Part shown: one piece after another, positions 11,421 through 25,156 of the stretch
Layout of the letters: each line of letters opens with the position of its first letter
Position numbering within the stretch: position 1 is the stretch's first letter
DNA from: Corylus avellana
Lineage: Eukaryota; Streptophyta; Magnoliopsida; Fagales; Betulaceae
Direction of reading: 5' to 3'
Length of the DNA: 64,000 nucleotides
Assembly: GCF_901000735.1 (NCBI RefSeq)
Contig: NC_081541.1
Location: forward strand, 7,061,021-7,125,020
Notes under the pieces: generated by a model
Told to the model about the DNA's origin: nothing
What the model saw: the letters and a program-made list of their open reading frames with translations, nothing else
Database searches by the model: none
Position numbers and translations under genes: made by a program

Positions 11421-14400
11421 AATTTAATCATATTTATTTCAATTGATTTGTTCTCTTAAAACTGTCAATTAAACCCAACATTTATGAATTTTTCATGCAA
11501 AGTTAGGACAATGGGGGGTTTTCTAATAGAGGGATGCGGTGGTTTTTCTTGTGTTATGATGTTTTCTTATCCTAAGTGGATATTTAAAAAAAAAAAAAAA
11601 AAATCTTAACTCATTGGTCTCTTATATTTTTTTTAGAAAAAATATTTACGTGGGATAAAAAAAAACACGAGGAGAATATATACTATGAGAAACCATAGCA
11701 TCGCAAATGAAAAAGTATGTTTGTGGAGTAACTACAACCATGTGAAAGGAATCTTACTATGGTTGTGCCATTTTGCTCTAAACATATTAATTAAAGTACA
11801 ATAATTTTCAGGGATCAACTACAACCGATTCGTTACAATGAAAAAAACTCTTAACAAATCAGAAAAAAAAAATGATATATATATATATTTTTGTTAGGTA
11901 CAAGTATTAGAAAAAAAAAACAAAAAAAAAAACACAAACACAAACACACAGAAAACTGTATTGCAGTATTGTGTGGTGGATGAGTCATCAGTCAATCATG
12001 ATAACACATTTTCACATCATCATCTGTTATTTGCTCATCTCATAGTGGTTGAGAGACAAGGTGGCCGAAATGAAAAAGATGATGGTAAATCAATCGATCG
12101 ACAAAGGTCCAATCACGGGGCCTTGTTGGAGTAATGTTTGTTCTTTTTTCTTTTTTTTGTTTGGTTTGGCTTGGTTGGGTAATGTTTGTCTTATTTATTT
12201 TTCTCCACAATGCATAAATTAGGCCGCTGTTTTGGGGTTTGTTTTGTTGAGACGCGTGATAGGTAGGAGTAAGCACTTAGAATTCAAAATAAAGCTTAAT
12301 TATTTAATAATTAATTAGTATGTACATTGGAGTTCAAATTTATTGGTAAAAAAATAAAAATAATAATAATAATAATAATAAAATATGACCACACTACTGT
12401 CCATAGGCTATGATCTATGATTTATTTTTTGAAAAATAAAATAAGACAACTATAGTATTTTATAGGCTTCATTTATGTGGTGACGGGTTCATATATGGAT
12501 AAGTTACTTATAGAAATATTACTATCCTTTTTCTTTTTTTTTTGACACAGATTCGCATAATTAGGGATCTTTGTTTTTATCCGTACTCCCTCCTATTTGG
12601 ATAGAGATATATGAAAAGAGCTTTCTTGCTCGAGCAAGAGACCTACTTGAGAGAGAGGCCCTTTGCACAGGTAGGGAAGCTCCTCTCTCACTCCCCTATT
12701 ATTATTCAGTGCTCCATATATTTTTTGAACAAATAATAATAAGAGACCCGAATTCCTTGTTTTTATATCATTGCTATTGGTTTTGTGGAACCAATGGACC
12801 AAAAACACACCCACGATTAGAAACCCAAACAAACAAACAAACAAAGATTGATAAGCATGAGAGTTCTCCCAAGAGATCCTTCAATGGGAGAGGTTCGAGT
12901 TGTTTTACTTGCTATCAACATATGTCGCGGTAGAAGTCCTTAACAATGTTATTTTAGTCAGAGTCACATGCAAGTGGTTGTGTTCGCCTTCTTCAACTAG
13001 GACTTATCTTTCGAGTGTCAATTAGAGACTTTCATCTCTGAAGTTCACTTACTTTTAAACTTATCCAAATTTGACCTACCTCTAAAGTTTAATTACCACA
13101 ATGTAAATTGAATTTGCACGTAACCTAATTAGATAGTCCACCTCCACTAACATTAATGGATTCTCATTTCCTCTATGTCCCATCATTGCTCTCCTCACAA
13201 GTGAGATCAATCCACTTTAGATAGCCTTGCCCGTTATCCTTGTTTTTTTGTCGTGTTTATCATTTGCCCATAAAAAAACTAATAAGAAAGAGAAAAAAAA
13301 AAAATCAGATATGCTCCAATAGGAGGCCACGTTTCTTCAAGTGGGTGTGTGCGTAAGACCAAATTGAATAAACTGGCCGGTGGAGTGTGTAAAGCTTATG
13401 GCAGCCAGACATTTCGGAATTATAATAAATATGATACCAATAATGGATGATCCACCAGAGTTGCCACTAACTCTGCCCAAATTAGGTCCTCTAATTTTGT
13501 ATTAATCATCCTTTGGGGCTAGCTAACCACCGTTTTCTAACCTTAGTCCTTTTTGGCCTATGAATAAGTTATCTGGGTCTCCAAATTGATAAGTTACTGA
13601 GCCTATATTGTGTGCAGATTGAAGATCTAACCTGGGACTGCCTTTATTTTAAGACATGGATTAAGAAAAAACAAAATCTGTAGAAAAATCCAAGCAACTT
13701 ATGAAAACAATCCACTGGCATCCACATGTAGCTTTGGTGATGATTAGTGGCAGTTGCTTCTAATCATATGTTATATATAATATATATGAGCATCCAAATT
13801 CCTTTTTGCTGCTCCCCTGATCTCCCCAGAAAAGCCTGCTCCAGTAGCGTTCAATTATAAAGATACGGTCAACTGCGCGCAGCACCATTAAGAGGAGCAC
13901 GATTCACCATCAACATTGATTATTTACATTAATACCCTATAAAATACGACAAGACATAAAAAAAGAAGACAAAAATGCTGGACTGATCAGTCATGTTTCC
14001 ATTTTTCTTTTCCATCATACTCATCTGGCAGAATACTTAACGCATTAGCTATAATACTGCACGAGTCATTGTTTACGGTCAGGATTACAGAGCATCTAGC
14101 CCATTTGCTCCTAGATTGAGCTTTATAAAGTCGTTGCGTGTTAGAACAAGCAAAGAATAGAGCTGCGCGAAAGCCATGGATTGTGCTAACGAACAGGCAA
14201 GGAATTGAGCTAGTGCGAACGCGCACCTTTTTTTTGTTTGTTTTTGCAGCCGTTTTCTACACACAAAGAAATAGCACAGAGCCTTGGCCCGACCTATAGG
14301 TCCACCAACGTAAAGCGGGGAGTTGAGCCTGAACTAGCGCACCGAAATCACTTTCGTTGAGAGGATGAATTATATTTAACCTTTGGCTTGCATGCTCCTT

Positions 14401-14503
14401 TATTTTTTATTTTTCACTTGAAATGTCGATGTCATATTTCATAGCCTATAATAGATTTCACGGATCCAATGATGTATATTGTCACATGGTAAATATATTA
14501 TTA
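11421..14503. other. Intergenic DNA, no gene seen
   Basis: AT-rich DNA with simple A-runs (11585-11602), an ATA/AAT repeat (about 12358-12381) and short non-conserved ORFs. Nothing here supports a gene. Confidence 0.4.
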
Positions 14504-14663
14504 ACGTAATACTATAAGTTCTTCTTGTGTTACTTCAAGAATGATGTAGCTCTTACAATTACCATTGGGCTTGTGATTAATCATTATTTAATTTTGATCA
14601 AATAGTAATTATAAAAATCACATCATTCTTAGAGGGACACAAAATAAACTTTTAGAATTACGC
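14504..14663. mobile_element. Mutator-like MITE with 10-bp target duplication
   Basis: A 160-bp element with extensive terminal inverted repeats: it starts ACGTAATACTATAAGTT and its inverse end reads GCGTAATTCTAAAAGTT, and both arms contain AAGAATGATGT. Flanks are TATATTATTA (14494-14503) and TATATTACTA (14664-14673). The 10-bp duplication points to Mutator-type mobilisation. Confidence 0.7.
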
Positions 14664-14673
14664 TATATTACTA

Positions 14674-15553
14674 TGCCTTTTAAAAATGTTTAGAATGATG
14701 TGACACCAGGTAGAAGGGTACGTGGAAATGTGGAATGCTTACTATTCATTACTCTTTCCAGCATATTACCATTGTTGCTTGTTTTGTGGCCGGGCAAAAG
14801 GAAAATTGTGACATAAACGACGCGTGCCCAGTCCGGTATGGGCGTGCAACTTTAGAGCACTGAAAGGGCAGTGACTTTGGGCAATGGAGGCCTAATGGGG
14901 GGGTACCCCGAATTGGTTTAAGCAACTTTTTATGGATACATGTATGTGGCATGCATCAACTGTCACTTTTCCTCTAGCACGTTTTCCTTGCTACATTTTC
15001 ATTGATTCAGAAAAAAAGTTTCTACTGGATAGGCATGACCAATGTTTCCTACTCGATAATGTTTCTTTAAATTCAATTTATATGCGAAAGACACCCATGG
15101 TGAAGCCCAACCTTTGTTTTGCCTGTGAGGATAATGGGCCTGTTCTAGAAGATAGAAAATTACATTTTGAGTTTCATAAGAGTCCAATTACTGTTTTAGA
15201 CAGGCCACTGAGTATAATGGGCCTGCCTACTCTTTTTTTTTTTTCGAAAAAAATGTGAATAACCTCAATTTTTATTAAATTGTCTAAGGTTTAAATTTTA
15301 CCAACTTACTTTCTAATAAAGTTAGAATTGTTATAAAATAGATTATTTTGTCTACATAGTCTCACCAAATTTTACGAGCCAAAACCGCATTTCTCTACTT
15401 TAGTTATCAGTTTTTTTAAAGCATCCTCACCATTTTAAATATTCACTTTCACTATTCTACTTAAATATTATTTTTTAAATATATCTTTATTCTTTCTCTA
15501 AACATCTATAATTTTGAATACTTGACTTATTTTAACATTCATATTTAAAAAAA
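14674..15553. other. Intergenic DNA, no gene seen
   Basis: Contains a 108-codon plus-strand ORF (14932-15258) without recognisable domains or splice context, then AT-rich DNA. Confidence 0.4.
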
Positions 15554-15850
15554 ATTGTATTTTCCTAATTGTCGTATTTTTAAAAATTTGTTTTATCTTA
15601 ACAGCCATATTTTTAAATATTTGTCTTATCTTAACGATTATATTTTTGAAAATTTGTCTATTATTCATATTTTAAAAAATTGTATTTTCCTAATGGTCCT
15701 ATTTTTTAAAATTGGTTTTATCTTGACAGCCATATTTTTGAATATTTGTCTTATCGTAACGATTATATTTTAAAAAATTTGTCTGTTATTAACAATCATA
15801 TTTTTAAAATTTTGTATTTTCCTAACTATCAAGTTTTTAAATATTTTTTT
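15554..15850. repeat. AT-rich tandem array, about 130-bp unit with internal subrepeats
   Basis: The unit starts TTGTATTTTCCTAAT and contains the recurring submotif CATATTTTTAAATATTTGTC, followed by TTATCTTAACGATTAT. Roughly 2.3 copies occur, diverged by point changes. Non-coding. Confidence 0.6.
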
Positions 15851-16263
15851 TCTTCTAACAGTCATATTTTTGAAAAAAGTGGCATATGCTCAATATAAAT
15901 AAGATAATTTCCTCTTCAATTATCATTCACCTCAATAAAAGGGAAGTGGGAAAAATAATTATTTATTATTTTGGTAAGTAAACAGTGCTCAGCATCTCCA
16001 CATTTTAGCTACTCAAAATTTACCTTTTTTGTATTTTAGTTTCTAGTTTTTTAATACAAACTCCAACAAATTATTTATTCAACTCTCTACTTTCTTTAAA
16101 TATTATTTTTTTAACACTATTTTTATTGCGAATAAAAAGTAATCCTTGACACTAAAAATTAAACAATAAAAAGTAGTCATTGAGAAATAATAAAATAATC
16201 ATCTAGTGTGCTCCAGTGAATAGCACAACTGTAGCAAATGTCCCCTTTAACTACTATGAAGCT

Positions 16264-16428
16264 AAGAGTAATTCTGGAGACTATCTTTTTATCTTTTTTA
16301 AAGTTGATGTGGCTTTCAAAATCATCATTGAATCAAACTTCAAGGATGATTCATCTAAAATTTAATAGTGATTTTGAAAGCCACATCAGCTTTAAGAAGA
16401 TAAAAAGATGATTCCTAACATGACTCTT
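16264..16428. mobile_element. Foldback MITE, family A copy 1
   Basis: Terminal inverted repeats AAGAGTAATTCTGGAGAC and AAGAGTCATGTTAGGAATC extend inward to a shared GATGTGGCTTTCAAAATCA core and its inverse. About 165 bp, non-coding. Related copies lie at 16570 and 49851. Confidence 0.6.
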
Positions 16429-16569
16429 TACAAAAAAAATGATAAGAAATGTTTGGTGAGTGAACACTAAACAGTACTCACGAGCATCTCTAGCAGATTA
16501 ATTAAAGGGCTCATAATAGTTACATTTAGTTATTTTGAGCTATTTTTTGTCTCGGGCAATTAGCTCCAT

Positions 16570-16715
16570 GAAATGCTAGGGATCATATTTTTATTCTCCT
16601 AAAGCTGATATAACTTTTAAAATCACCATTAAATTTTAGATAAATTATACTTAAATTTTAATCTAATGATGATTTTAAAAGCCACGTCAACTTTAAATAC
16701 TGCTTAGTGGTCCCC
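16570..16715. mobile_element. Foldback MITE, family A copy 2
   Basis: Starts GAAATGCTAGGGATCATA and contains TCCTAAAGCTGATATAAC, with the inverse TTTTAAAAGCCACGTCAACTT in the right arm. It is diverged and lies about 200 bp upstream of the metallo-beta-lactamase gene start. Confidence 0.5.
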
Positions 16716-16912
16716 GAATTGCTCTATTTTTAATTGCTGACGACACTTTTTTCTGAACTGAGATAAGTGGTTGTAGTTAAATGACGTAATAAATTATTCC
16801 CAAAGTAGTTGGGCATGTAGCAGGTGAGATTACACGAGCCAAAGTAGTAAACCCCAGCTCCCGGTTCCCGCTCCTTCATCTTCTTCTTCCAACCTCTTCA
16901 AGCCTCTCTCCA

Positions 16913-19900
16913 ATGGCAGCAATCCACAATCTCGCGGTGATCCTCAAGAACCCGCAAAACGACGCCGAGTTCCTCCTCGTGAAACAGACGCGACCGCCGA
17001 GATTCGGCGACGATGAGTACGATTCCTACGTGGATTCCGATCTCTGGGACCTGCCCTCGACGCAGCTGAACCTTCTGGAGGCAGAGTCTGAGTCCCAGAT
17101 TGTTGTGGAAGGCGCAGAACGGTGTTCTGAGAAGATCAATTTGGGGAAATTCGATATCAGTTGTGCTCTCCAGCGGGTATCTTTTGTATTTGCGATGCGT
17201 TTTGGATATGGGTTGCATTGCATTCTATGGTATTGCTGAAATGGGGTTTGAAAGTTGATGGTTTTGTAGGTTTTGGATCAAGTTGGGCTTGTGGGCACTG
17301 GTGGGGGAGAGTGGAAGTTCTGGAAGTATGTGGAGGAAGTTGAGTTTGGACCGGGTTTGCCGGTTCATACTGTGTTCATTACGGGACAATTGGTGGCTGG
17401 GGATCAAAATCTACAAGGTTTTCTTATGTCTGTTTTGATAAATTTATTGAATTGGTAATCTTTTTTGTTACTTTTATAGGGTTGCTATGCTGAATATTAA
17501 TATCTTTCTTGGGTCTTGCTTTTAAACACATTGAAAACCCATTGTTTTAAATTAGTGCTTGTGCACTTGAGCTCTTAGTGCTTCTTACGTGTGCTTTGAT
17601 AAATTTGTTGAATTGGTAAGATGTGGTATGTTTATAAATTTGTAGACTTCAAATGAGAAAAGGGTATTGCTTTCCTGACAAAAATCGTATTGTTTACCTA
17701 GAGAGGAGTTAAGTTAGTTTATATTTTAGTGGTCACGGCCTCAGCATTTCTGATAAATTATTTCCCTTCTTCCTTGGTGTGGATGTTTGGATCTCATTTA
17801 AGCATTTTGCAACTTGTATTGCTCATACTATACCTTGTATAGGATATGGAACTGATATTGAATATACATAACCAGAGCAGTGCAAGTGGATGTCAGTCCA
17901 AACATGTCTAAGCTGGCTTCTGGAAGTGAAACCAGGTAGTGATCGTGTGGGACCTCTAGCAGTTGTTGGTCTTATAAATGACTCAATGCAACCGGCAGAT
18001 CAAAAACTCCCACCCATCTTACCACATCAGGTTTGCCTTCTTTTCGATTTAGTTTCATTCCTAGATGGAGCAAGCATATGGCATTTAGCAGCAGCAAAAG
18101 ACGTGCTGTCACATAAGTAGGTATTATTAAGTTCAGGGATGATCTGGAAGCAGTGATAAGACCTTGTCTTTTGAGGGTCATTAGAATGATTTTGAATTGC
18201 CTATAAAGTTGTTTTTTTCCCTAATTTTTTTAAGCAGAGAATGTAAAAATGAAAATTCAGTGCTTAGACATGTGCTTCTGTTTTTGCCTAATCTAATCCT
18301 GCCTTTAAACTCTGATGGTAATTGTGAAGAAACAGATTCTGAATCAGATGCACACCATGTTAAAATACTGATTCTGTAATCATTTTTTAACATTTAGACT
18401 GCCATTCAAGGGGATTTTTCTGTATAGTTGCTTCAATGCATCATTCCAATTTAGCTTTTTTGTACTCATCCTCTTTTTCAGGAGTACCCTCCTGGTGTTA
18501 AAATTGTACCTATGGGAAGTAGGACAGCAAAGCCTTTTGGTACAACAAACTTGGTTGTATTTGCACCTGAAAATGTTTCAAATGAAAGTGAGAAAAATAG
18601 TTTTGTTGCTTATGGGGATGCATTGATAGTGGATCCAGGATGTCGGTCTGAATTCCATGAAGAGGTATGATTTATCATTTTGTTATGCTGAGACAGTGCT
18701 CTGCCTTGTGACAGATGCTTTTGAGCATTTTAATGTTCTTGACATTCACATTCTCAAATATTATCTGCTAGTTCAGTGAACTTTAATGTTTGAAATGGCA
18801 ACTCCACTTCCGGTTTAAACATGGTTAGTGATTGGTTACAACTTTGTTTTAAAGATCACTGCTCAGAATAAAACTGGGCCTGTTCAATACTTGTGAAGCA
18901 CCTGCTTGTACACATTTATACAGTAAAACTAAGAAGGAGAGGAACATACTTTTCTTACTTTTAAACTTATAAAAAGTAAAAAAGTAAACTCGAGGCTAGT
19001 ACCTATCGTTTTCCATTTAATAGGAAACCAAGAATGCTGTTTTCTTTCTCATTTTGCTTTGGGAGAGATCCACCATTTTCCCTGTCCTTGGAGGCTATCT
19101 TTGCTCTCTTTCTTGAGTGATGGTGCTCTTTTTTGAATTTCGAGCTCTGAAGAATAGGAGTGGCTGTTTGGTAAGTGGTCCCACCTTTGAGCCAAAATCG
19201 CAGCTCTCTGTCTGGCACACTTTTGATGTGTCCCCTTGAAAATGGAAATACAGAGCATCAAAGAAAAGGAGTGGCTTTTTGATAAGTTGTCCCACCTCTG
19301 GGCCAAAATTGCAGCTCTCTGTCTGGCACATTTTTTATGTATGGAAATGCCTAAGAAAATGATGGGTCTCTGATAAATTCTGCCTATATTTGATCCAATA
19401 CAGCTCTTCTTGTTGGGCTGCCAATAAGCTTGTTCCTTTCTAGAGCTCCATCCTATAGAGCATTCTTTTTAATATGAATATGATCCATTTGTTTGATGGG
19501 ATCATTAGCCCATTCTGATAATTAGAATATCCTTTCCTCGTCTCTATGGAGAGAATACATTTCCTCTTTCAACCGGTAGACATTTTGTGTATGGAAATCA
19601 GTGATGTTACAGCACAACTCTGTTTGATGTTGCCTAAGGCTCTTTTTTTGTGGATTTGAGGCCATTGAGGTGGTTTTGGGCTCACTTCCGCTGGATGCCA
19701 TCTGGTTTCATGCTCAACCTTTTGGGATTCTTGGGACCTCCAATGGCAAGACCGCGTTACCCATCAACAGAATCTTTTTGTCCTATTCCAGAGGTCATGT
19801 GGCTTTCCCTGGAGTTGTTTAACGATCCTTCTGCATAGTTTGATTGGCTTGTAATCATAAACTTGGGCTTTGGGACTCTCCTGTGAAGGATCCTATGTAA

Positions 19901-22900
19901 GCATCTCAACTATCAAGGCTGTGAGCTATAAGAGATCAGGAATCAACTCCTTTGTCTCAACTATCTCCTGTGAATGCTTGTCTTTTCATTTTTAGTTTTA
20001 TACAACATAATCAAGGATCTAACTTAACAAAAATGCTGGTTCTCTGGTTATTTACTCAAACCTTTTAATATGGATAATCATTTTATTGCATGCAGTATTG
20101 ATGATGTATGGAATTGATTAATTCACATTTATTGCCTTTAATTTATATTCATCAGTCCAGCATTCTTAGAAATACATATATAAAAAAAAATTCAGTAGTC
20201 TTGGAGATGTGTTTTGTACTTGCCTATGGAATGATATACATTCACCCCTAGTACATATAGTGCTTAAATTAGAGTTATTTTGATTTTTCTATGAGTTTTT
20301 GTCGAACTTGATAAAATTGTCATTTAAATGCTCAGCTCCAAAAAATAGTTGCTGCTTTGCCACGAAAGTTGGTTGTATTTGTTACCCATCACCATCGGGA
20401 TCATGTAGATGGTAAGTTTTTATAACAAGTAACTTACCTGATTGTAAAAGTCAAGTTTGTTGTTTAATTCTTGTAGTTGTCTGAATTGGATGTTTTTGTA
20501 TGTCATTACAATAGTAGATCACACATAAATAAGAAGATAGATCAGGCACATATAAAAGCCGTGAGTAGTTCAGTATGTATAGTGTTGAAATCGGGAAACG
20601 ACGAGCAGAATTTGTTTCATAATAGCTAACATATAAAATGCTAGAAATATGATAAAGAATAAAACTTACAATTGGTAAATCACTAGTTATTCCAAAAGTT
20701 TACTCTAATGAAAATAGTTAATTAATATTTTAACAGTTTTCCTCACGTGTGGGCTCAAGCCCCCGAGGTGAATTTCGCAGACAAGGTTTGAACTTAGGAC
20801 TTTTGCTTTGGTATCATATTAACTTACCAGTTATCCAAAAAGTTTAAGCTAATATGAACTAGTAAATTTAATTATTTAATTAATATTCTAACAATAATTC
20901 CAATCTTGCTAATCTATGAAGGTGTGGATCAGAAGTAGTTAATATTTATTTTGTTAGGGGTAGGGGTTGGTCCAATGGGTTGGCAGGTGAAGATACACTT
21001 AATAATTGGGCATAGGAAAACGAGAAAATGGGTTATGAGTTGTATTTATCGATCAAAAGAAATGAAAGAAATAATCTTTCCCTTGATCACTTACCCTATC
21101 CAAAAGACAAAAATGATCACTTATAGTCACTTCCATTCCATAAACATTCTTCTTTCCCTCTGGTGCTCTCTCATTGAGACTATTGCTCACAACCAATTTA
21201 CAATTTTATTGATCTTTTTTCTTTTTTCTTGTTAGGTGTTTCTCTTATATAATTCCTATGTATTTGGGTTGTGCCCTTTGGCTTTTCAATATAATTCGAT
21301 TACTTATAAATAAAATTTCTCACAACCAATTTACTTTAGCTGGGCACCTGCATTCTGAAGTTCTGATTAATGTACTTTATTTCAACTAGGTGTATAGTGG
21401 CTGTTAATTCTCTGTTTTATGGCTTGTTTCAGGTCTTTCAATTGTCCAAAAGTCCAATCCTGATGCTACTTTATTAGCACATGAAAATACAATGCGGCGC
21501 ATTGGAAAAGGTTATGACTGTTGAGCTCATGGTTGAGATGAGATTACTGATTGATCAAGATATAATGTTAATTCTTGATGCAGGGGGGTGTGGGGGTGGG
21601 GCCTGGACTAATAAAATAATATTGTAAACAAGCCATGAATCTCTATGCTCAATTATGTAAACAAGAAAATCTTCTTAGGATATTACACAAAAGTCAAAAT
21701 GAGAAGTTTAACTATGAAATGAGAAGCTTAACTATGAAAGAAAGGTTCCTGTAAAATTTTGGCTTGTTAGTAATGCAAGTAGCAAGAAGCTTATGAAAAA
21801 GCAAGCTAAAAAACCAACAGTATATATTATTGTATAGTCTATATTCGATATGGGCGTGATTGGGATCTTGCTAGGCTACGTTACTAGTTATTAAGTCTTA
21901 CTTAAGTGTTTCTTCATGATAGTATGTTGCTGATTTTGTTTTATTTGCGATTTCTTAAGTTTTTGATGTTGAGGGTATTTCATAAATTTGAGAATTTCTG
22001 GACATGAGCTGTATTGTGGCCCATGGGTCTTATTTTGGGTTGTGTGATTTGTTCCTTTAATGTGGTAATTACTGGTTTACGACTTTGTTCATCTACTACT
22101 ATGAACTCTATCCCCTATTAGAATTTAGATTTATTAGATGTCTATAGATATTGATGAAACTAGTTTAATTCAAGAAAGAATAAGTTTTGGAGCATATTTT
22201 CTGAAGCTACAGAGCTTTCTTTTGAGGGTCGAGTGATGTGAGTTTAAACTTGGGCGTGTAGCAAAGGAATCTTGATAGAGTGCCTACCAATTTATCTTCT
22301 TTTTATTATTATTATTTTTATTTAAAAATTTATTTAATTTTTTTTTTTTATCAGTCTTAAACCCTTGACCCCAAATGTTGGTTTACAGTGGAGACTCTTG
22401 ACCCCGAATGTTGGTTTACAGTGGAGACTCTTGTGTCATACAATGAATGTGTAGTTCACTTTTGTGGATGGTCAGTACGAAAAAAGAATGCTTATTTTGG
22501 GGGACAAACCTCTTTATCATTCTTTGGATTATATATTACATAAAGCTCCTCCAATGGAAGAGGAAGGCATCCAGATTGGCATGGACAATGAATTAAACAT
22601 ATTCATCAATGGCCACATTGCTCCTGAAAAACAGAATTTAGGAAAGTGGTTCAGGTAGCTCAGCTGGTTGGAGTATCTTTAGCCTTTAGGGAGCCGAAGA
22701 TTGACATATGAAAACCAAGTAAATGATTCTTAAGTTGAGAACCTAGTGCTTGTAAGCCTGTTTCCTAGCTCTTGATATCCTTGGACCTTGGTGTTACTAT
22801 TGCCTCTTACAAAACACTTGACTTAATTAGTAGTGTGATGGTTTGGTTTTATGATTATATATTAAGTAGTATAAAAATGCTATATTTTAACCAACTTAGC

Positions 22901-25105
22901 CTCCTGTTGAGTTTGGATTACTACCTCAACATATTTATATGGCTTAGAACAATTGCATCTTTGAATGCCAACACAATATTGATGTTTCTATTAATTTTTA
23001 GAAATGTAGATACAATTTGGTATCTTATTACGTTTAGTATAAAATAAATGCTGCAGTCTGTGTTTCCTTCTTGTTAAGGCCCTTGTGTAAGCTTAATTTA
23101 TTTTTCCCTAATTATAGAAGAAACACCCTAATTCCCTCTAATCCCCACTCAAGGGTTTAAAGCCCAGACCCCCACCCAGAAGAAGTGCCACTTGGCTACA
23201 AAGGCTGGCAAATTTTTACTTCATGAAGTCTTGGTTGCCTAGAACTTTTAACTCATTCAACCATTATAATTTAAGATTGATTTCATCAATTATATGAAAC
23301 GTTAATATGTGTTAGATGATGACAGGTGATTGGTCTCTTGGCTATACCTCAGTTTCTGGGGCAGAAGATATTTGCATTGGTGGTCAGCGACTAAGTGTCA
23401 TTTTTGCACCGGTATTTCTCATTTACACAATTTTTTGTTTCAACAACTACAAATGAAAATTCTCTTTTTGTTGGAAGTTTAAGTATCATTGGGGGTAAGC
23501 CAGTACAAACTCACTTGTTCTGTTGTTCATACTCCAGATGTTCTCAGGCTAGTTAGCCTTCCATCTCTATTGATGAAGTTGATTAATTTTTTAATATTTC
23601 CCTGCATGAAAAGTTTTTAATTTTCTGCGGGGATCCTGTGATACGCTTTTCTCAAATAAACCTAATTGAACTCCTTTTAGTATGAGAAGTCTTGATGTAC
23701 TTTGGTGCACAACTTCTCAAGTTAAAATGTAGAAGAAATAGGGAGGCACAATTAAGTCCATTTGGGTGGTTGTACTTATCAAAAAAAAAGTCCATTTGGG
23801 TGGTTGTAGAACAGACATCCATATCTTACATTAAGTCTTCCATATTATAATGCACCTTTCAAGTTATTGGTCATAGGTCCTGTAAGTTTGAGATTGTGAC
23901 TTTAAACATGAAAGACCTTGAGGTTCCCAATAAACATTATCATCCTTGTTTGGTTGCATTGTTCAAAAACTGTTTTTGCTTTTTAAACATTGAAAACACT
24001 TTTTAGACAGTTATCCAAACAAGTTTTCAGGTGTGGTCCCCACAGAAAACGCTTCAGTTTTTGTTTTTGAAAATATTTTTCAAAACACAAAACACTGATT
24101 AAGAAAAAAAGAAAAATTAGACAACTTTCCTCACCTTGATACCATCACCTATATTGTATTATTATACAAGAATAATGAGATGAAGGGCAAAAATTTAAGG
24201 AACAGTTGCCTATTAGGTTTGTTTAGTTATATAGTGTGAAAAACTGGCGATCCAATGTCATAGAAGGAGGCTATTATCATATACGACCTGCACTTATATT
24301 GTATCTGAATATAAAATGTTCTTCTTAATACAGGGACATACAGATGGCCACATGGCACTGCTTCATGAGAGTACTCAGTCATTGATTGTTGGTGACCATT
24401 GTGTTGGGTAAGATTCTGTAGATAACTACCCTCTGCCTCTCATTCTCTAATCTGGCGAGGGTGATAGGTGCTTCACAGTATAGTATTATTGGCATCTTTA
24501 CATGTAATTTGATTGGCAATTTTTTGTTAATATATTTAGGTTCTATTATCATTCAGATTTCTTAACTATATTTAAGAAGAATGCCCAGACTGAGGTGTGT
24601 ATTTACCAACATGTTTACCCCTTCAATTCCTAGATTTTATATGAAGGTAAATTAATTAATTGGCATTTTTCAATATTGCATTCTGACCTCCTATTTAGAT
24701 GAGGAAATTAAATGTGCCTTGTAATGTAGATTTCCTTCAAATTCCTGTTGGCATATACCTGATGAAGTGATCTTGCCATTAATTTACAATTTTGTTTGAT
24801 TTAGTGCAAGGTGAATATTATACAAGGTTTTATCACATCCAAATGCATGCAATGTAAATTCTATAATACATATATACTAAGGATCCAACCATTACCATAA
24901 TACAAGTGCGTGTTTAAGATGATGAGAAAAACTTCTTGCATGTTTTTGTGTGGGTGGGTGGGTAGCGTGAAGAAAGAATAGATGCTTGAGTAGTTAGTGT
25001 TATATCCCAATGCACTGTTTCAAATAAGTCAAGTTGAACTCCATTTCAATTCAGTGAGCCTCAACACACTATGATGTTCACTAGGAAATGGTTGATAGGA
25101 GCCTC

Positions 25106-25156
<51 letters not shown>

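Noticed and set aside
12571..12933. 120-codon plus-strand frame
   Set aside because: No domain, no splice or coding signal, and it spans a repetitive-looking CTCCTCTCTCACTCCCC region.
14932..15258. 108-codon plus-strand frame
   Set aside because: No recognisable family, and it ends in a T-run; a transposon remnant or chance is likelier.
22640..22690. tRNA-like GGTAGCTCAGCTGGTTGG sequence
   Set aside because: It has an A-box-like part only; no B-box, cloverleaf or target duplication was found, so neither a tRNA nor a clear SINE.
23935..24105. MITE-like segment with AACACAAAACACTG end
   Set aside because: The termini did not pair convincingly and no duplication was found.
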